In this document: positions 7,536 to 15,264 of the stretch, piece after piece
Position numbering within the stretch: the first letter of the stretch is position 1
Layout: each line of letters begins with the position of its first letter
Source of the DNA: an uncultured Alistipes sp.
GTDB lineage: Bacteria; Bacteroidota; Bacteroidia; Bacteroidales; Rikenellaceae
DNA length: 25,009 nucleotides
NCBI GenBank assembly: GCA_904502075.1
Contig: CAJGDL010000005.1
Location: 1-25,009, forward strand
Direction of reading: 5' to 3'
The notes under the pieces: generated by a model
What the model saw: the letters and a program-made list of their open reading frames with translations, nothing else
What the model was told of the DNA's origin: nothing
Databases searched by the model: none
Made by a program: the position numbers and the translations under genes

Positions 7536-9836
7536 TTATTTTTTGGTTGTTTGTACGATCTTCATACACTCCTCCAGGGTCAGCTCCTCGGCCTTACGAC
7601 CGCGCGGGATGCGGTAGTTCTTCCCCTTATAGGCGATGTAGGCCCCGTAGCGACCATTCTTGATCAGAAGCTCGGGATCCTCTGCAAAACTCTTCAGGGG
7701 GGTGTTGGTTGCCGTGGCACGCTCGCGCTGCTTGAGCACCAACTCCGTGGCACGCTCCAGCGTGATCGTATAGGGGTCGTCGCCCTTTTCGAGCGAAGCG
7801 AACGACTTCCCGTGGCGGACATAGGCTCCGAAGCGACCCAATCCGACCACGAGTTCCTCGCCCTCCAGCTCGCCCAACGTGCGGGGCAGCGCAAAGAGTT
7901 CCAGCGCCTCCTCCAGGGTGATCGACTCAATCAGCTGCCCCTTTTTCAGCGAGGCGTAGCGGGGCTTCTCACCCTCCGCGGCCTCGATCTCCACCATCGG
8001 GCCGTAGCGACCGATACGCGCCTTCACGGCATGGCCGCTCTTGGGATCCACACCCAAGGTGCGCACCTGTGCCGCGCGTGTGGTCTGTGTGCCGATCGCC
8101 TCGTCCACCATCTTGTGGAAGGGGCCGTAGAAGTCGCCGATCATCCCCGACCAGGTGATCTCACCCTCGGCGATGCGGTCGAACTCCTTCTCGACATTGG
8201 CCGTGAAATTATAGTCCAAAATGGGGCCAAACTGCAACTCCAAATAGTCATTGACCATCATACCGATGTCGGTGGGTTGCAGACGACTCTTCTCCTTTCC
8301 GTAGCTCTCCGAGAGGCTCTTTTCGGCGATCTTTCCTGCTGCCGAAAGGGTTAGTTGCAGGTAGTTGCGCTTCTGACCCTCTTTGTTTTGCTTCACCACA
8401 TAGCCACGGTTGATAATCGTGGTGATGGTGGGGGCGTAGGTCGAGGGGCGGCCGATGCCGAGCTCCTCCATGCGCTTCACGAGCGAAGCCTCGTTGTAGC
8501 GAGCCGGTGCCTGCGTAAAACGCTCCGTGGCCGAAATCTGCTGGGCAAAGAGCTCCTCTCCGGCCTGCATCTTCGGCAGTACGGCCTCGGTCTCGGGCTG
8601 CGCATTCTCGTCGTCGGGGGTCTCCGTGTTATCCAGACGCAGGAAACCATCGAAACGAACCACCTCGCCGGTGGCGGTAAATTGCCCCTGCTGCTTGTCG
8701 GCCTCGATCACCACCGTCGTGCGATCCATCTCGGCCGGCACCATCTGCGAGGCTACCGTGCGCTTCCAAATCAGGTCATACAAACGCTTCTCGGCAGGCG
8801 TACCCTCGATTGTCTGTCGGTCGATGTAGGAGGGGCGAATTGCCTCGTGGGCCTCCTGAGCCCCCTTCGTTTTGGTCTTATAGGTGCGCCAAGCCGAGTA
8901 GTTTTCGCCGAAAAGGTTCGTGATCACCTCCTTGCATTGGGCCAACGCCTGCGTCGAGAGGTTTACCGAGTCGGTACGCATGTAGGTAATGAGTCCCTGC
9001 TCGTAGAGGTGCTGGGCCACCGACATGGTCTGCGACACCGACATACCGAGCTTGCGCCCCGCCTCCTGCTGGAGGGTTGAGGTGGTGAAGGGGGGTGCCG
9101 GGAAACGCTGCGCCGGCTTCTCCTCGGACTTTACCACCGTGAAGCGGGCTCCGATGCACCCCTCCAAAAAGCGGAGGGCCTCCTCGCGTGTGGCAAAGCG
9201 ATTCGAGAGTTCGGCCTTGAAAAGGGCCTTTTTGTTCTCTGCCGTATAGAATTGGGCCACCACGCGGAAGTAGGCCGAGGGTTGGAAGGCGATGATCTCG
9301 CGCTCGCGCTCCACCAACAGACGCACCGCCACACTCTGCACACGGCCGGCCGAGAGCGACGGACGCACCTTTTTCCAGAGCACGGGCGAGAGCTCGAAGC
9401 CCACCAGGCGATCCAACACGCGACGGGCCTGCTGCGCATTTACCAAGTTCATATCCACCGTACGAGGCTTCTCGATCGCCTCCAAAATGGCACGTTTCGT
9501 AATTTCGTGGAAGACGATACGCTTCGTCTTATCGACCGGGAGACCCAACACTTCGGTCAGGTGCCATGCGATGGCCTCTCCTTCGCGGTCTTCATCGGAG
9601 GCGAGCCAAACCGTCTTGTCGGCAGCCAGCTTCTTGAGTTCATCGACCAACTTGCGTTTGTCGCTCGGGATCTCATATTGCGGGTAGAATCCCCCCTGCA
9701 GATCGATTCCGAGGTCTTTTTTTGCCAAATCGCGGATATGTCCGAAGCTGGATCGCACCATGAATTCGGTGCCCAAAAATTTCTCGATCGTCTTGGCCTT
9801 GGCCGGAGACTCTACGATTACCAGATTCTCTTTCAT
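7536..9836 (-). CDS. topA: DNA topoisomerase I (type IA)
   Basis: This enzyme relaxes negatively supercoiled DNA through a 5'-phosphotyrosine intermediate. The 766-residue protein begins with the Toprim fold: Glu9 in VESPAKAKTIEKFLG and the metal-binding D81-E-D83-R-E85 in SDEDREGEA. The catalytic Tyr285 lies in GLITYMRTDSVNLS. The C-terminus holds three related repeats, recognisable by IGRYGPMVE, LGRFGAYVRHG and NGRYGAYIAYKG (about residues 635-760). These are Toprim C-terminal repeat units and not the four-cysteine zinc fingers of E. coli TopA; no CxxC pairs are present. It is co-oriented with the downstream peptidase and may share its transcript. No clear TAnnTTTG was found in its 90-nt upstream gap. 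Confidence 0.97.
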   Translation of the reverse strand: MKENLVIVESPAKAKTIEKFLGTEFMVRSSFGHIRDLAKKDLGIDLQGGFYPQYEIPSDKRKLVDELKKLAADKTVWLASDEDREGEAIAWHLTEVLGLPVDKTKRIVFHEITKRAILEAIEKPRTVDMNLVNAQQARRVLDRLVGFELSPVLWKKVRPSLSAGRVQSVAVRLLVEREREIIAFQPSAYFRVVAQFYTAENKKALFKAELSNRFATREEALRFLEGCIGARFTVVKSEEKPAQRFPAPPFTTSTLQQEAGRKLGMSVSQTMSVAQHLYEQGLITYMRTDSVNLSTQALAQCKEVITNLFGENYSAWRTYKTKTKGAQEAHEAIRPSYIDRQTIEGTPAEKRLYDLIWKRTVASQMVPAEMDRTTVVIEADKQQGQFTATGEVVRFDGFLRLDNTETPDDENAQPETEAVLPKMQAGEELFAQQISATERFTQAPARYNEASLVKRMEELGIGRPSTYAPTITTIINRGYVVKQNKEGQKRNYLQLTLSAAGKIAEKSLSESYGKEKSRLQPTDIGMMVNDYLELQFGPILDYNFTANVEKEFDRIAEGEITWSGMIGDFYGPFHKMVDEAIGTQTTRAAQVRTLGVDPKSGHAVKARIGRYGPMVEIEAAEGEKPRYASLKKGQLIESITLEEALELFALPRTLGELEGEELVVGLGRFGAYVRHGKSFASLEKGDDPYTITLERATELVLKQRERATATNTPLKSFAEDPELLIKNGRYGAYIAYKGKNYRIPRGRKAEELTLEECMKIVQTTKK

Positions 9837-9894
9837 CTTTATTCTCTAAACCTCTTCCGAAGAGGTCGGGTATGGTATTTTATAAAAACGAGAA

Positions 9895-9915
9895 ACCTAA
9901 GCAAGATACTTAGGT
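9895..9915 (-). terminator. Weak hairpin after the DUF4270 gene
   Basis: ACCTAAG (9895-9901) pairs with CTTAGGT (9909-9915) around a 7-nt loop, 11 nt past the DUF4270 stop. On the minus strand a T5 stretch follows after a short gap, so a modest intrinsic terminator is plausible. A second small hairpin (ACCTCTT / AAGAGGT, 9850-9866) sits directly before the topA start. Confidence 0.4.
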
Positions 9916-9926
9916 AAACTCGGGGA

Positions 9927-11468
9927 TTACTTGATCAGCGTATAAGTAAGGTCTATCTTCATGGCATTCTCGTGGTTGGGGCTGTGTGCCATGCCCTGAC
10001 CCGTTGTCGTGTCGAAGGTATTGACACCGTAGGCCTCGGGGCCGAGATAGATCGTGCGCTTTGCCTTGTCAGCCAACACCCCTTGGGGATCCTGTTTGTA
10101 ACTATTCCACAACTGCTGAAGATAGAGGGCGATATCCATCACATAGCAGCCACGGCTGCGGTTCAAATAGCCATCGTAGGGGAGTTTCACCTCGTAGTAG
10201 GTCTCGTAGGCGTAGTTGTAGTCGGCAATACCGGTCAGCTTCTTGTAGTTGGTATAGAGCCCCAGGCGTGCCATCGAGCCATTCCAACGGGCAATCATCT
10301 CCTCTCCGGGCGTGAAGAGCTCCCAGTTGTAGTCGGCCTCGCTGTCGTAGAGCAAGAGGTGGGCGCGGTTGATGGCCAGCGAATGGTAGGGTTTGCCCGA
10401 GGCATCGCGCTCCTCGGTGATTCGGGTCAAGGCGGCGAAGAGCTCCTCGGTGAAGGTGATCTCGGTGATCACACCCGCCAGGCCCTCCACATAGCAGACC
10501 TCGGTAAGCGAACGCTCCTGCTCCTTCTCCTCGAAGGTCAGCCCCTCGAGCAGCGATCCGGCATAGTTGTGTCGGATGGTGTTGATCGAGGCCTTGCCGG
10601 TCGTGGCATACTTGTCGAGGAAGTAGTAGAGCGAGGCGGTCGTATCCTGAATCAGCGTAGGATCTACCTCATTGCGATTGCGGCCATAGAGGATCATACC
10701 CGATTCGGAGAGCTTGAACTGAATGAGCGAACTCTCCTCGGGGCTCTGGGCCTCGGCTTTCGGTCGGAAATAGAGTCCCTTGAAATTCTTGGCAAACTCC
10801 TCGGGATGGAAGAATCCATCCATGTTGTTCCCCTCGTAGGCCCCCTTGCGGAGCATCAGACGATCCACCAAATCATACCCCTCCTCCGTGGGGTGAAGCC
10901 TTACGGAGGTCGATGCCGGGTAGATCCCCTTCTCGGGGTCGGGGAACCGGAAGGTAAAGGCGGGCTCTTGGGCCAGGTAGGGGGTCATGTCGAAGGTGCC
11001 ATAGAAGAGCGTATCGGGGTGCTTCTCGAGGAACGAGTCGTCCACCACCTCGTAGACCTCATACTCGCACATACGGGTCGAATCGCCCCGGAAAGAGGTG
11101 ATCGAGAAGCCCATCATCAGCGAATCGAAGATCGGACGGTAGCCGAATCCCTTGACCGAGTCGGGGCAGATTCCCCAAGTGTACTGGGAATAGAAACCCG
11201 CCGAGCGGAGGCCAAAGGTGTCGCTGAGCATCGAACCCAGCACACCCATGTCGATATTCGAGGTGCGGATCGAGTCGGTCCTAAAGAGGCGTGTTTCGAG
11301 TACCCCTCCGATGGATCGAAAACCCACCTTGAGCTGCTGGCTCTCGGGGATGTGGTTGCCTCCCAGCGTGTCGTCCACCTCCGTACACCCTGCAAAGGTC
11401 AGCGCCGCTGCGGCGGCCACCACGAGCAGGGAGCGGACAAGTCGAGTCAAAAACTTATAACGCATCAT
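9927..11468 (-). CDS. DUF4270 family lipoprotein
   Basis: This is a Bacteroidota-specific lipoprotein of unknown function, about 513 residues. The start at ATG 11468 (second ATG at 11465) gives a signal sequence with basic residues, a Leu/Val/Ala core and a lipobox ending Phe-Ala-Gly-Cys at residue 28, so it is exported and lipid-anchored. The frame extends further upstream, but those codons lie inside the GT5 gene and encode no signal-like sequence. The start overlaps the last 14 nt of the GT5 gene (ATGATGCGTTATAA), which implies translational coupling. The mature part is rich in Tyr and acidic residues, with predicted beta character (for example the YEVYEVVDD and YYEVKLPYDGYLNRSRGCYVMDIALYLQQLWN stretches, the latter in two blocks), and has no recognisable catalytic motif. 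DUF4270 genes next to short GT5 genes are common in this phylum as I recall; the role is not known. Confidence 0.85.
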   Translation of the reverse strand: MMRYKFLTRLVRSLLVVAAAAALTFAGCTEVDDTLGGNHIPESQQLKVGFRSIGGVLETRLFRTDSIRTSNIDMGVLGSMLSDTFGLRSAGFYSQYTWGICPDSVKGFGYRPIFDSLMMGFSITSFRGDSTRMCEYEVYEVVDDSFLEKHPDTLFYGTFDMTPYLAQEPAFTFRFPDPEKGIYPASTSVRLHPTEEGYDLVDRLMLRKGAYEGNNMDGFFHPEEFAKNFKGLYFRPKAEAQSPEESSLIQFKLSESGMILYGRNRNEVDPTLIQDTTASLYYFLDKYATTGKASINTIRHNYAGSLLEGLTFEEKEQERSLTEVCYVEGLAGVITEITFTEELFAALTRITEERDASGKPYHSLAINRAHLLLYDSEADYNWELFTPGEEMIARWNGSMARLGLYTNYKKLTGIADYNYAYETYYEVKLPYDGYLNRSRGCYVMDIALYLQQLWNSYKQDPQGVLADKAKRTIYLGPEAYGVNTFDTTTGQGMAHSPNHENAMKIDLTYTLIK

Positions 11469-12258
11469 AGAATCGGTGGTAATTATCAAAACATTCGGCC
11501 GATTCGGGGTCCTGATACTCCAACAGCGGTTTCCCACTCTCGCGCACCAACTTCTCCACCTCTTCATTGACATGGGGCGAAGCCAAAACCACACCATCGA
11601 CACACTGCATAACGTAGCGATAGAGGTTTTCGTATGAGGGGGTATCCAGGATCGAAAGATTTTCGTCGCCCATTCCCTCGCTCTCGATCTTCGCGCGGAA
11701 GTTGGCATCGAGCGGAGCGGTGAAGGCGTCGTCGTAGACCGAGAGGACGATCTTCAGGTCGTGGAAGATGGGGTCGTCCGAGAAGACGCGCTTCAGGTAG
11801 AGGGGTACGATGGCCGAGATCCAGCCGTGGCAGTGAACCACCGTGGGGGCCCAACGCAACTTCTTGACCGTCTCGAGCACGCCACGGGCGAAGAAGATGG
11901 CTCGTTCGTCGTTATCCGAGAATTCGGCACCCTGCTCGTCGTGCAGGATCGCCTTGCGCGAGAAGTAGTCGTCGTTGTCGATGAAATAGATCTGCACACG
12001 AGCCGAAGGGATCGAGGCCACCTTGATAATCAGCTGGTGGTCGTTGTCGTCGATAATCAAATTCATACCTGAAAGGCGAATCACCTCATGCAACTGATGG
12101 CGTCGCTCGTTGATGCAGCCGTAGCGAGGCATGAAGGTACGAATCTCGTTGCCACGCTCCTGCATGGCCTGGCACAAGGTGCGACAGAGCTTGGAGGCAT
12201 CGGTCTCGGGAAGATAGGGGGTAATCTCCTGACAAACGTACAATATCTTATTAGCCAT
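11455..12258 (-). CDS. Short glycogen/starch synthase-like GT5 N-domain protein
   Basis: The 267-residue product resembles only the N-terminal half of GT5 glycogen synthases (starch synthase catalytic domain). It opens with ILYVCQEITPYLPETDASKL, where full enzymes have ...E..P..KTGGLGD, and contains RTFMPRYGCINERRH, the VHCHGWISAIVPLYLK block (like HxHDW.. in GlgA) and LKIVLSVYDDAF. Two things needed for catalysis are absent: the KxGG nucleotide-sugar loop and the whole C-terminal GT-B half with its E-x7-E motif. The gene is intact, starts at ATG 12258 behind a TAnnTTTG promoter, and is coupled to the DUF4270 gene, so it is a maintained short form and not a fresh truncation. Annotation as a working glycogen synthase would be doubtful; a binding or regulatory role is inference. 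Confidence 0.8.
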   Translation of the reverse strand: MANKILYVCQEITPYLPETDASKLCRTLCQAMQERGNEIRTFMPRYGCINERRHQLHEVIRLSGMNLIIDDNDHQLIIKVASIPSARVQIYFIDNDDYFSRKAILHDEQGAEFSDNDERAIFFARGVLETVKKLRWAPTVVHCHGWISAIVPLYLKRVFSDDPIFHDLKIVLSVYDDAFTAPLDANFRAKIESEGMGDENLSILDTPSYENLYRYVMQCVDGVVLASPHVNEEVEKLVRESGKPLLEYQDPESAECFDNYHRFYDAL

Positions 12259-12280
12259 TTTGATAACTGTTTTATTCCTG

Positions 12281-12288
12281 CAAAGTTA
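12281..12288 (-). promoter_or_regulatory. -7 promoter element for the GT5-DUF4270 pair
   Basis: On the minus strand 12288-12281 reads TAACTTTG, matching TAnnTTTG, 22 nt before the ATG at 12258 in an AT-rich gap after queA. No clear -33 TTTG was seen at the usual spacing. Confidence 0.6.
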
Positions 12289-12306
12289 ATAAAATTTGGG
12301 CAATTT

Positions 12307-13356
12307 TTAGAGGATCAGCATGGCATCGCCGTAGGTACCGAAGCGATAGCCCTCCTCTTTGGCCACCTTGTAGGCGTTCATGACCGCCTCATGACCTCCG
12401 AAGGCGGCAACCATCATCAACTGCGTGGAGTAGGGCAGTTGGAAGTTGGTCACCATGGCATCGGCTACCGTGAAGTCGTAGGGGGCGAAGATAAACTTGT
12501 TGGTCCAGCCACTTTGGGGCTTGATCATGCCACCGGTCGAAACCACCGTCTCGATGGTGCGCATCACCGTCGTACCGATAGCCACCACCTTATGACCACC
12601 CCGCTTGGCGCCGTTCACTGCGGCTGCCGTAGCCTCGTCCACAATAAACTGCTCGGAGTCCATCTTGTGCTTCGAGAGATCCTCCACATCCACCGTGCGG
12701 AAGTTGCCAAGTCCCACATGAAGGGTCAGGTAGGCCTGGTCGATTCCGCGAATCTCCATGCGCTTGAGCAGGTGTTTCGAGAAGTGCATGCCGGCCGTAG
12801 GAGCCGCCACGGCACCTTCATGCTCGGCGAAGATGGTCTGATAACGCTCGGCATCTTCAGGCTCCACCTTCTCGCGCACCCAACGCGGCAGCGGGGTCTC
12901 ACCCATCTGGTAGAGGGCCTCTTTGAACTCCTCGTAGCTCCCATCGAAGAGGAAACGCAGCGTGCGGCCGCGCGAGGTGGTGTTGTCAATCACCTCGGCC
13001 ACCAACAGGTCGTCGTCGCCGAAATAGAGCTTGTTGCCGATACGAATCTTACGGGCGGGATCGACCACTACATCCCACAGACGCAACTCCCTGTTGAGCT
13101 CGCGCAGAAGGAAGATCTCGATCTCGGCTCCGGTCTTCTCCTTGTTTCCGTAGAGGCGGGCAGGGATTACCTTGGTGTTGTTGAACAAGAAGAGGTCTTT
13201 CTCATCGAAATACTCGATGATCTCCTTGAAGATGCGGTGCTCGATCTTGCCGGTTTTGCGGTCGAGCACCAGCAGACGCGACTCGTCGCGGTTGTCGGTG
13301 GGATATTTCGCCAACATCTCGGGCGAAAAGTCGTAGCCGTATTGTGAGAGTTTCAT
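12307..13356 (-). CDS. queA: tRNA preQ1(34) SAM ribosyltransferase-isomerase QueA
   Basis: QueA moves the ribose of SAM onto preQ1 at tRNA position 34 to form epoxyqueuosine, in queuosine synthesis. The 349-residue product is full length and shows the family blocks DLFLFNNTKVIPARL, GETPLPRWV, EGAVAAPTAGMHF, LTLHVGLGNFRTV, NFQLPYSTQLMMVAAFGG and the C-terminal YRFGTYGDAML. It starts at ATG 13356, 57 nt after the truB stop. That AT-rich gap holds TATAATTTG, a near match to a -7 element with one extra base, so queA may have its own promoter besides read-through from truB. Confidence 0.96.
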   Translation of the reverse strand: MKLSQYGYDFSPEMLAKYPTDNRDESRLLVLDRKTGKIEHRIFKEIIEYFDEKDLFLFNNTKVIPARLYGNKEKTGAEIEIFLLRELNRELRLWDVVVDPARKIRIGNKLYFGDDDLLVAEVIDNTTSRGRTLRFLFDGSYEEFKEALYQMGETPLPRWVREKVEPEDAERYQTIFAEHEGAVAAPTAGMHFSKHLLKRMEIRGIDQAYLTLHVGLGNFRTVDVEDLSKHKMDSEQFIVDEATAAAVNGAKRGGHKVVAIGTTVMRTIETVVSTGGMIKPQSGWTNKFIFAPYDFTVADAMVTNFQLPYSTQLMMVAAFGGHEAVMNAYKVAKEEGYRFGTYGDAMLIL

Positions 13357-13413
13357 TCTTATATGTTTTCGTTAATGAACAAACAACAAATTATATTTTA
13401 TACGCAAAAAGGG

Positions 13414-14103
13414 TTATTTTGTTTCGCTCTCTGCCAGTTTTTCGAGAAAAAAGTCGAGATTGTGGGCCTGACGAAGCGTGAAACCACCGCTGCGCGTGCG
13501 GCAAAGCGAGGTGAGGTGGGCACCGCTCTGCAACGCCTCGCCGATCTCGCGGGCCAACGAACGGATGTAGGTACCCTTGCTGCAACGCACGCGAATCTTC
13601 AGGCGTGGCAACTCATACTCCAGCAGTTCGATCTCATAAATATGGATCAACGCCTGGCGCAACTCCACGGTCTCGCCTGCACGGGCAATGTCGTAGGCTC
13701 GTACCCCTTCGACCTTCTTGGCCGAGTAGAGAGGCGGAGTCTGAAGACGCTCTCCGCAGAGCGACTGCAGGGCCTCGCGCACCATCTCCTCGGTGATGTG
13801 CTCCGTGGGATAGGTCTGGTCGATCGGATGCTCCAAATCGTAACTCGGGGTGGTGGCTCCCACCATCAGTTCGGCCTCATACTCCTTCTCCTCGCTCTGA
13901 AGTTGATCCACCATTTTGGTCGCCTTTCCGATGCAGACGATCAGGATTCCGGTGGCCAGGGGGTCGAGGGTTCCGGCGTGGCCCACCTTGATCTTCGGGA
14001 ATCCCACCTTGCGCAGGTCGTACTTGATCTTGCGCACCACGTCGGTTGAGGTCCACTCCAGGGGTTTGTCGATAATGGCGATGTAGCCTTCGTTGAAGTT
14101 CAC
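13414..14103 (-). CDS. truB: tRNA pseudouridine(55) synthase TruB
   Basis: TruB converts uridine 55 of the tRNA T-loop to pseudouridine. I place the start at GTG 14103 (product MNFNEGYIAIIDKP), because this matches the usual N-terminus of the family and puts the catalytic Asp at residue 47 in GHAGTLDPLATG, close to Asp48 of E. coli. The open frame continues to a GTG at 14181, which would overlap uppP by 23 nt and add 26 residues that do not look conserved. Other TruB motifs are KATKMVDQLQ, YDLEHPID, PPLYSAKKVEG.RAYDIAR, CSKGTYIRSLAREIG and SGAHLTSLCRTRSG. It is followed by queA, another tRNA-modification gene. Confidence 0.94.
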   Translation of the reverse strand: MNFNEGYIAIIDKPLEWTSTDVVRKIKYDLRKVGFPKIKVGHAGTLDPLATGILIVCIGKATKMVDQLQSEEKEYEAELMVGATTPSYDLEHPIDQTYPTEHITEEMVREALQSLCGERLQTPPLYSAKKVEGVRAYDIARAGETVELRQALIHIYEIELLEYELPRLKIRVRCSKGTYIRSLAREIGEALQSGAHLTSLCRTRSGGFTLRQAHNLDFFLEKLAESETK

Positions 14104-14158
14104 CCCCTTGAGCGTAAAGGGGTCGTTGTCGTTGGGTCTGTAGCGCACGGCAATTCGG

Positions 14159-14944
14159 TTAGAAGAGGTTATACACAACACAAAGCAGACCGGCCAAGAG
14201 GCAGTAGAGGGCGAACCAGATGAGTTTGCCGCGCTTCACGATGCCGATCATGAATTTGCAGGCCAGGGCTCCCGACAGGAAGGCGGCCACGAAGCCCGCC
14301 ACCAGGGGCAGCGTGCCGACGCTCATCGCCGCCATGTCGCCCGAGAGGATGTCCAGGAGCATCTTGCCCAAGATCACGGGGATCACCATCAGGAACGAGA
14401 AGTTGGCCACAGCCCCCTTTTCGTTGCCCAGGAGCAGTCCCGTGGCGATGGTCGTACCCGAGCGCGAGAGGCCGGGCAGCGTGGCCAGCGCCTGACCGCA
14501 ACCGATGATGAAGGCATCGCGGCAGGAGATTTCGCTCTTTTGGCGGGGCTTGGCATAATAGGCGAAGGTCAGCAGTGCCGAGGTAAAGAGCAGCATGCAC
14601 CCCACAAAGAGGAGCGACGAGAACAGCGCCTCGATCTGATCGCCCAGCAACACGCCGACCAGGCCGGCCGGAATCATCGAGAGGAGAATTTTCAGTACAT
14701 AGCGTTGTTCGTCGTTGAAGGTCTTCGAGAAGAGCCCCTTCAGGAGCTTCCAGATCTCGGCCCACATCACCACGATCGTACTCAAGACGGTGGCGGCATG
14801 GAGCGTCACATCGAAGGTGATGTTGTTCTCGATCTCCACGCCCAGAATCTCCTTGGCGATCTGCAAATGCCCGCTACTCGACACGGGCAGAAATTCGGTC
14901 AAACCCTGCACAATACCCAGCAGGATGGCTTCCAATGTATCCAT
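14159..14944 (-). CDS. uppP: Undecaprenyl-diphosphate phosphatase UppP (BacA)
   Basis: This integral membrane phosphatase recycles undecaprenyl diphosphate to the monophosphate carrier for peptidoglycan and other surface polymers, and is linked to bacitracin resistance. The 261-residue protein has the two signature blocks: GIVQGLTEFLPVSSSGHL (10-27), with acidic Glu17, and LPGLSRSGTT (156-165), with Arg161. Several hydrophobic segments lie between and after them. It starts at ATG 14944, with DUF3098 and ftsX upstream on the same strand, and truB follows after about 55 nt or with a short overlap depending on the truB start. Confidence 0.97.
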   Translation of the reverse strand: MDTLEAILLGIVQGLTEFLPVSSSGHLQIAKEILGVEIENNITFDVTLHAATVLSTIVVMWAEIWKLLKGLFSKTFNDEQRYVLKILLSMIPAGLVGVLLGDQIEALFSSLLFVGCMLLFTSALLTFAYYAKPRQKSEISCRDAFIIGCGQALATLPGLSRSGTTIATGLLLGNEKGAVANFSFLMVIPVILGKMLLDILSGDMAAMSVGTLPLVAGFVAAFLSGALACKFMIGIVKRGKLIWFALYCLLAGLLCVVYNLF

Positions 14945-14994
14945 AGTCTTCTTATTTTATTTTCAACAGTCTGCGGTCGGCATTTTTTGGTTCT

Positions 14995-15252
14995 TTATTT
15001 TTTGAGAATGGCGTAGATCTCGAAGACAAAGCCGGCGACGATGAGGATCGGGGCCAGCGTAATCCGCCGGAAAGAGAACATCGCATAATTGAACTCCTCG
15101 GGCGAGGCACTCTTGCCCCCCGTCATCAGCACCAGGCCCAACACAACAAGGGCAAAACCAACGAGGAGCAACAGATAGTTCTTCTTGGCCAGGGCCATCT
15201 TATCGTCGTTCTTATCGGTGATGGTATTCAACATTTCGTTCCACTTTTTCAT
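14995..15252 (-). CDS. DUF3098 family small membrane protein
   Basis: This 85-residue protein has two hydrophobic segments (about 26-45 and 64-83) joined by a short loop with FNYAMFSFRRITLAP, the hallmark of DUF3098. It is 12 nt after ftsX and 50 nt before uppP in the same operon, a linkage I recall from other Bacteroidota. Its function is unknown; the position suggests a link to FtsX or cell-wall carrier metabolism, but that is inference. Internal Met codons at residues 7 and 19 are alternative starts. Confidence 0.85.
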   Translation of the reverse strand: MKKWNEMLNTITDKNDDKMALAKKNYLLLLVGFALVVLGLVLMTGGKSASPEEFNYAMFSFRRITLAPILIVAGFVFEIYAILKK

Positions 15253-15264
15253 AAACTGCGTATA

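Noticed and set aside
6495..8354. A 619-codon plus-strand frame opposite the peptidase and topA.
   Set aside because: It spans two real genes and their junction on the other strand, and its composition is that of a mirror frame.
9972..11570. A 532-codon plus-strand frame opposite the DUF4270 gene.
   Set aside because: The opposite strand has a signal peptide, lipobox and operon coupling; this frame has none of these and runs across the gene overlap.
11455..12258. The GT5 gene as a recent pseudogene.
   Set aside because: The frame is clean, has a promoter, and its stop codon is embedded in a coupled start; short versions of this family are, as I recall, widespread in the phylum.
12088..13347. 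A 419-codon plus-strand frame opposite queA and the GT5 start.
   Set aside because: It runs through the promoter region and the queA gene, which has full family motifs.
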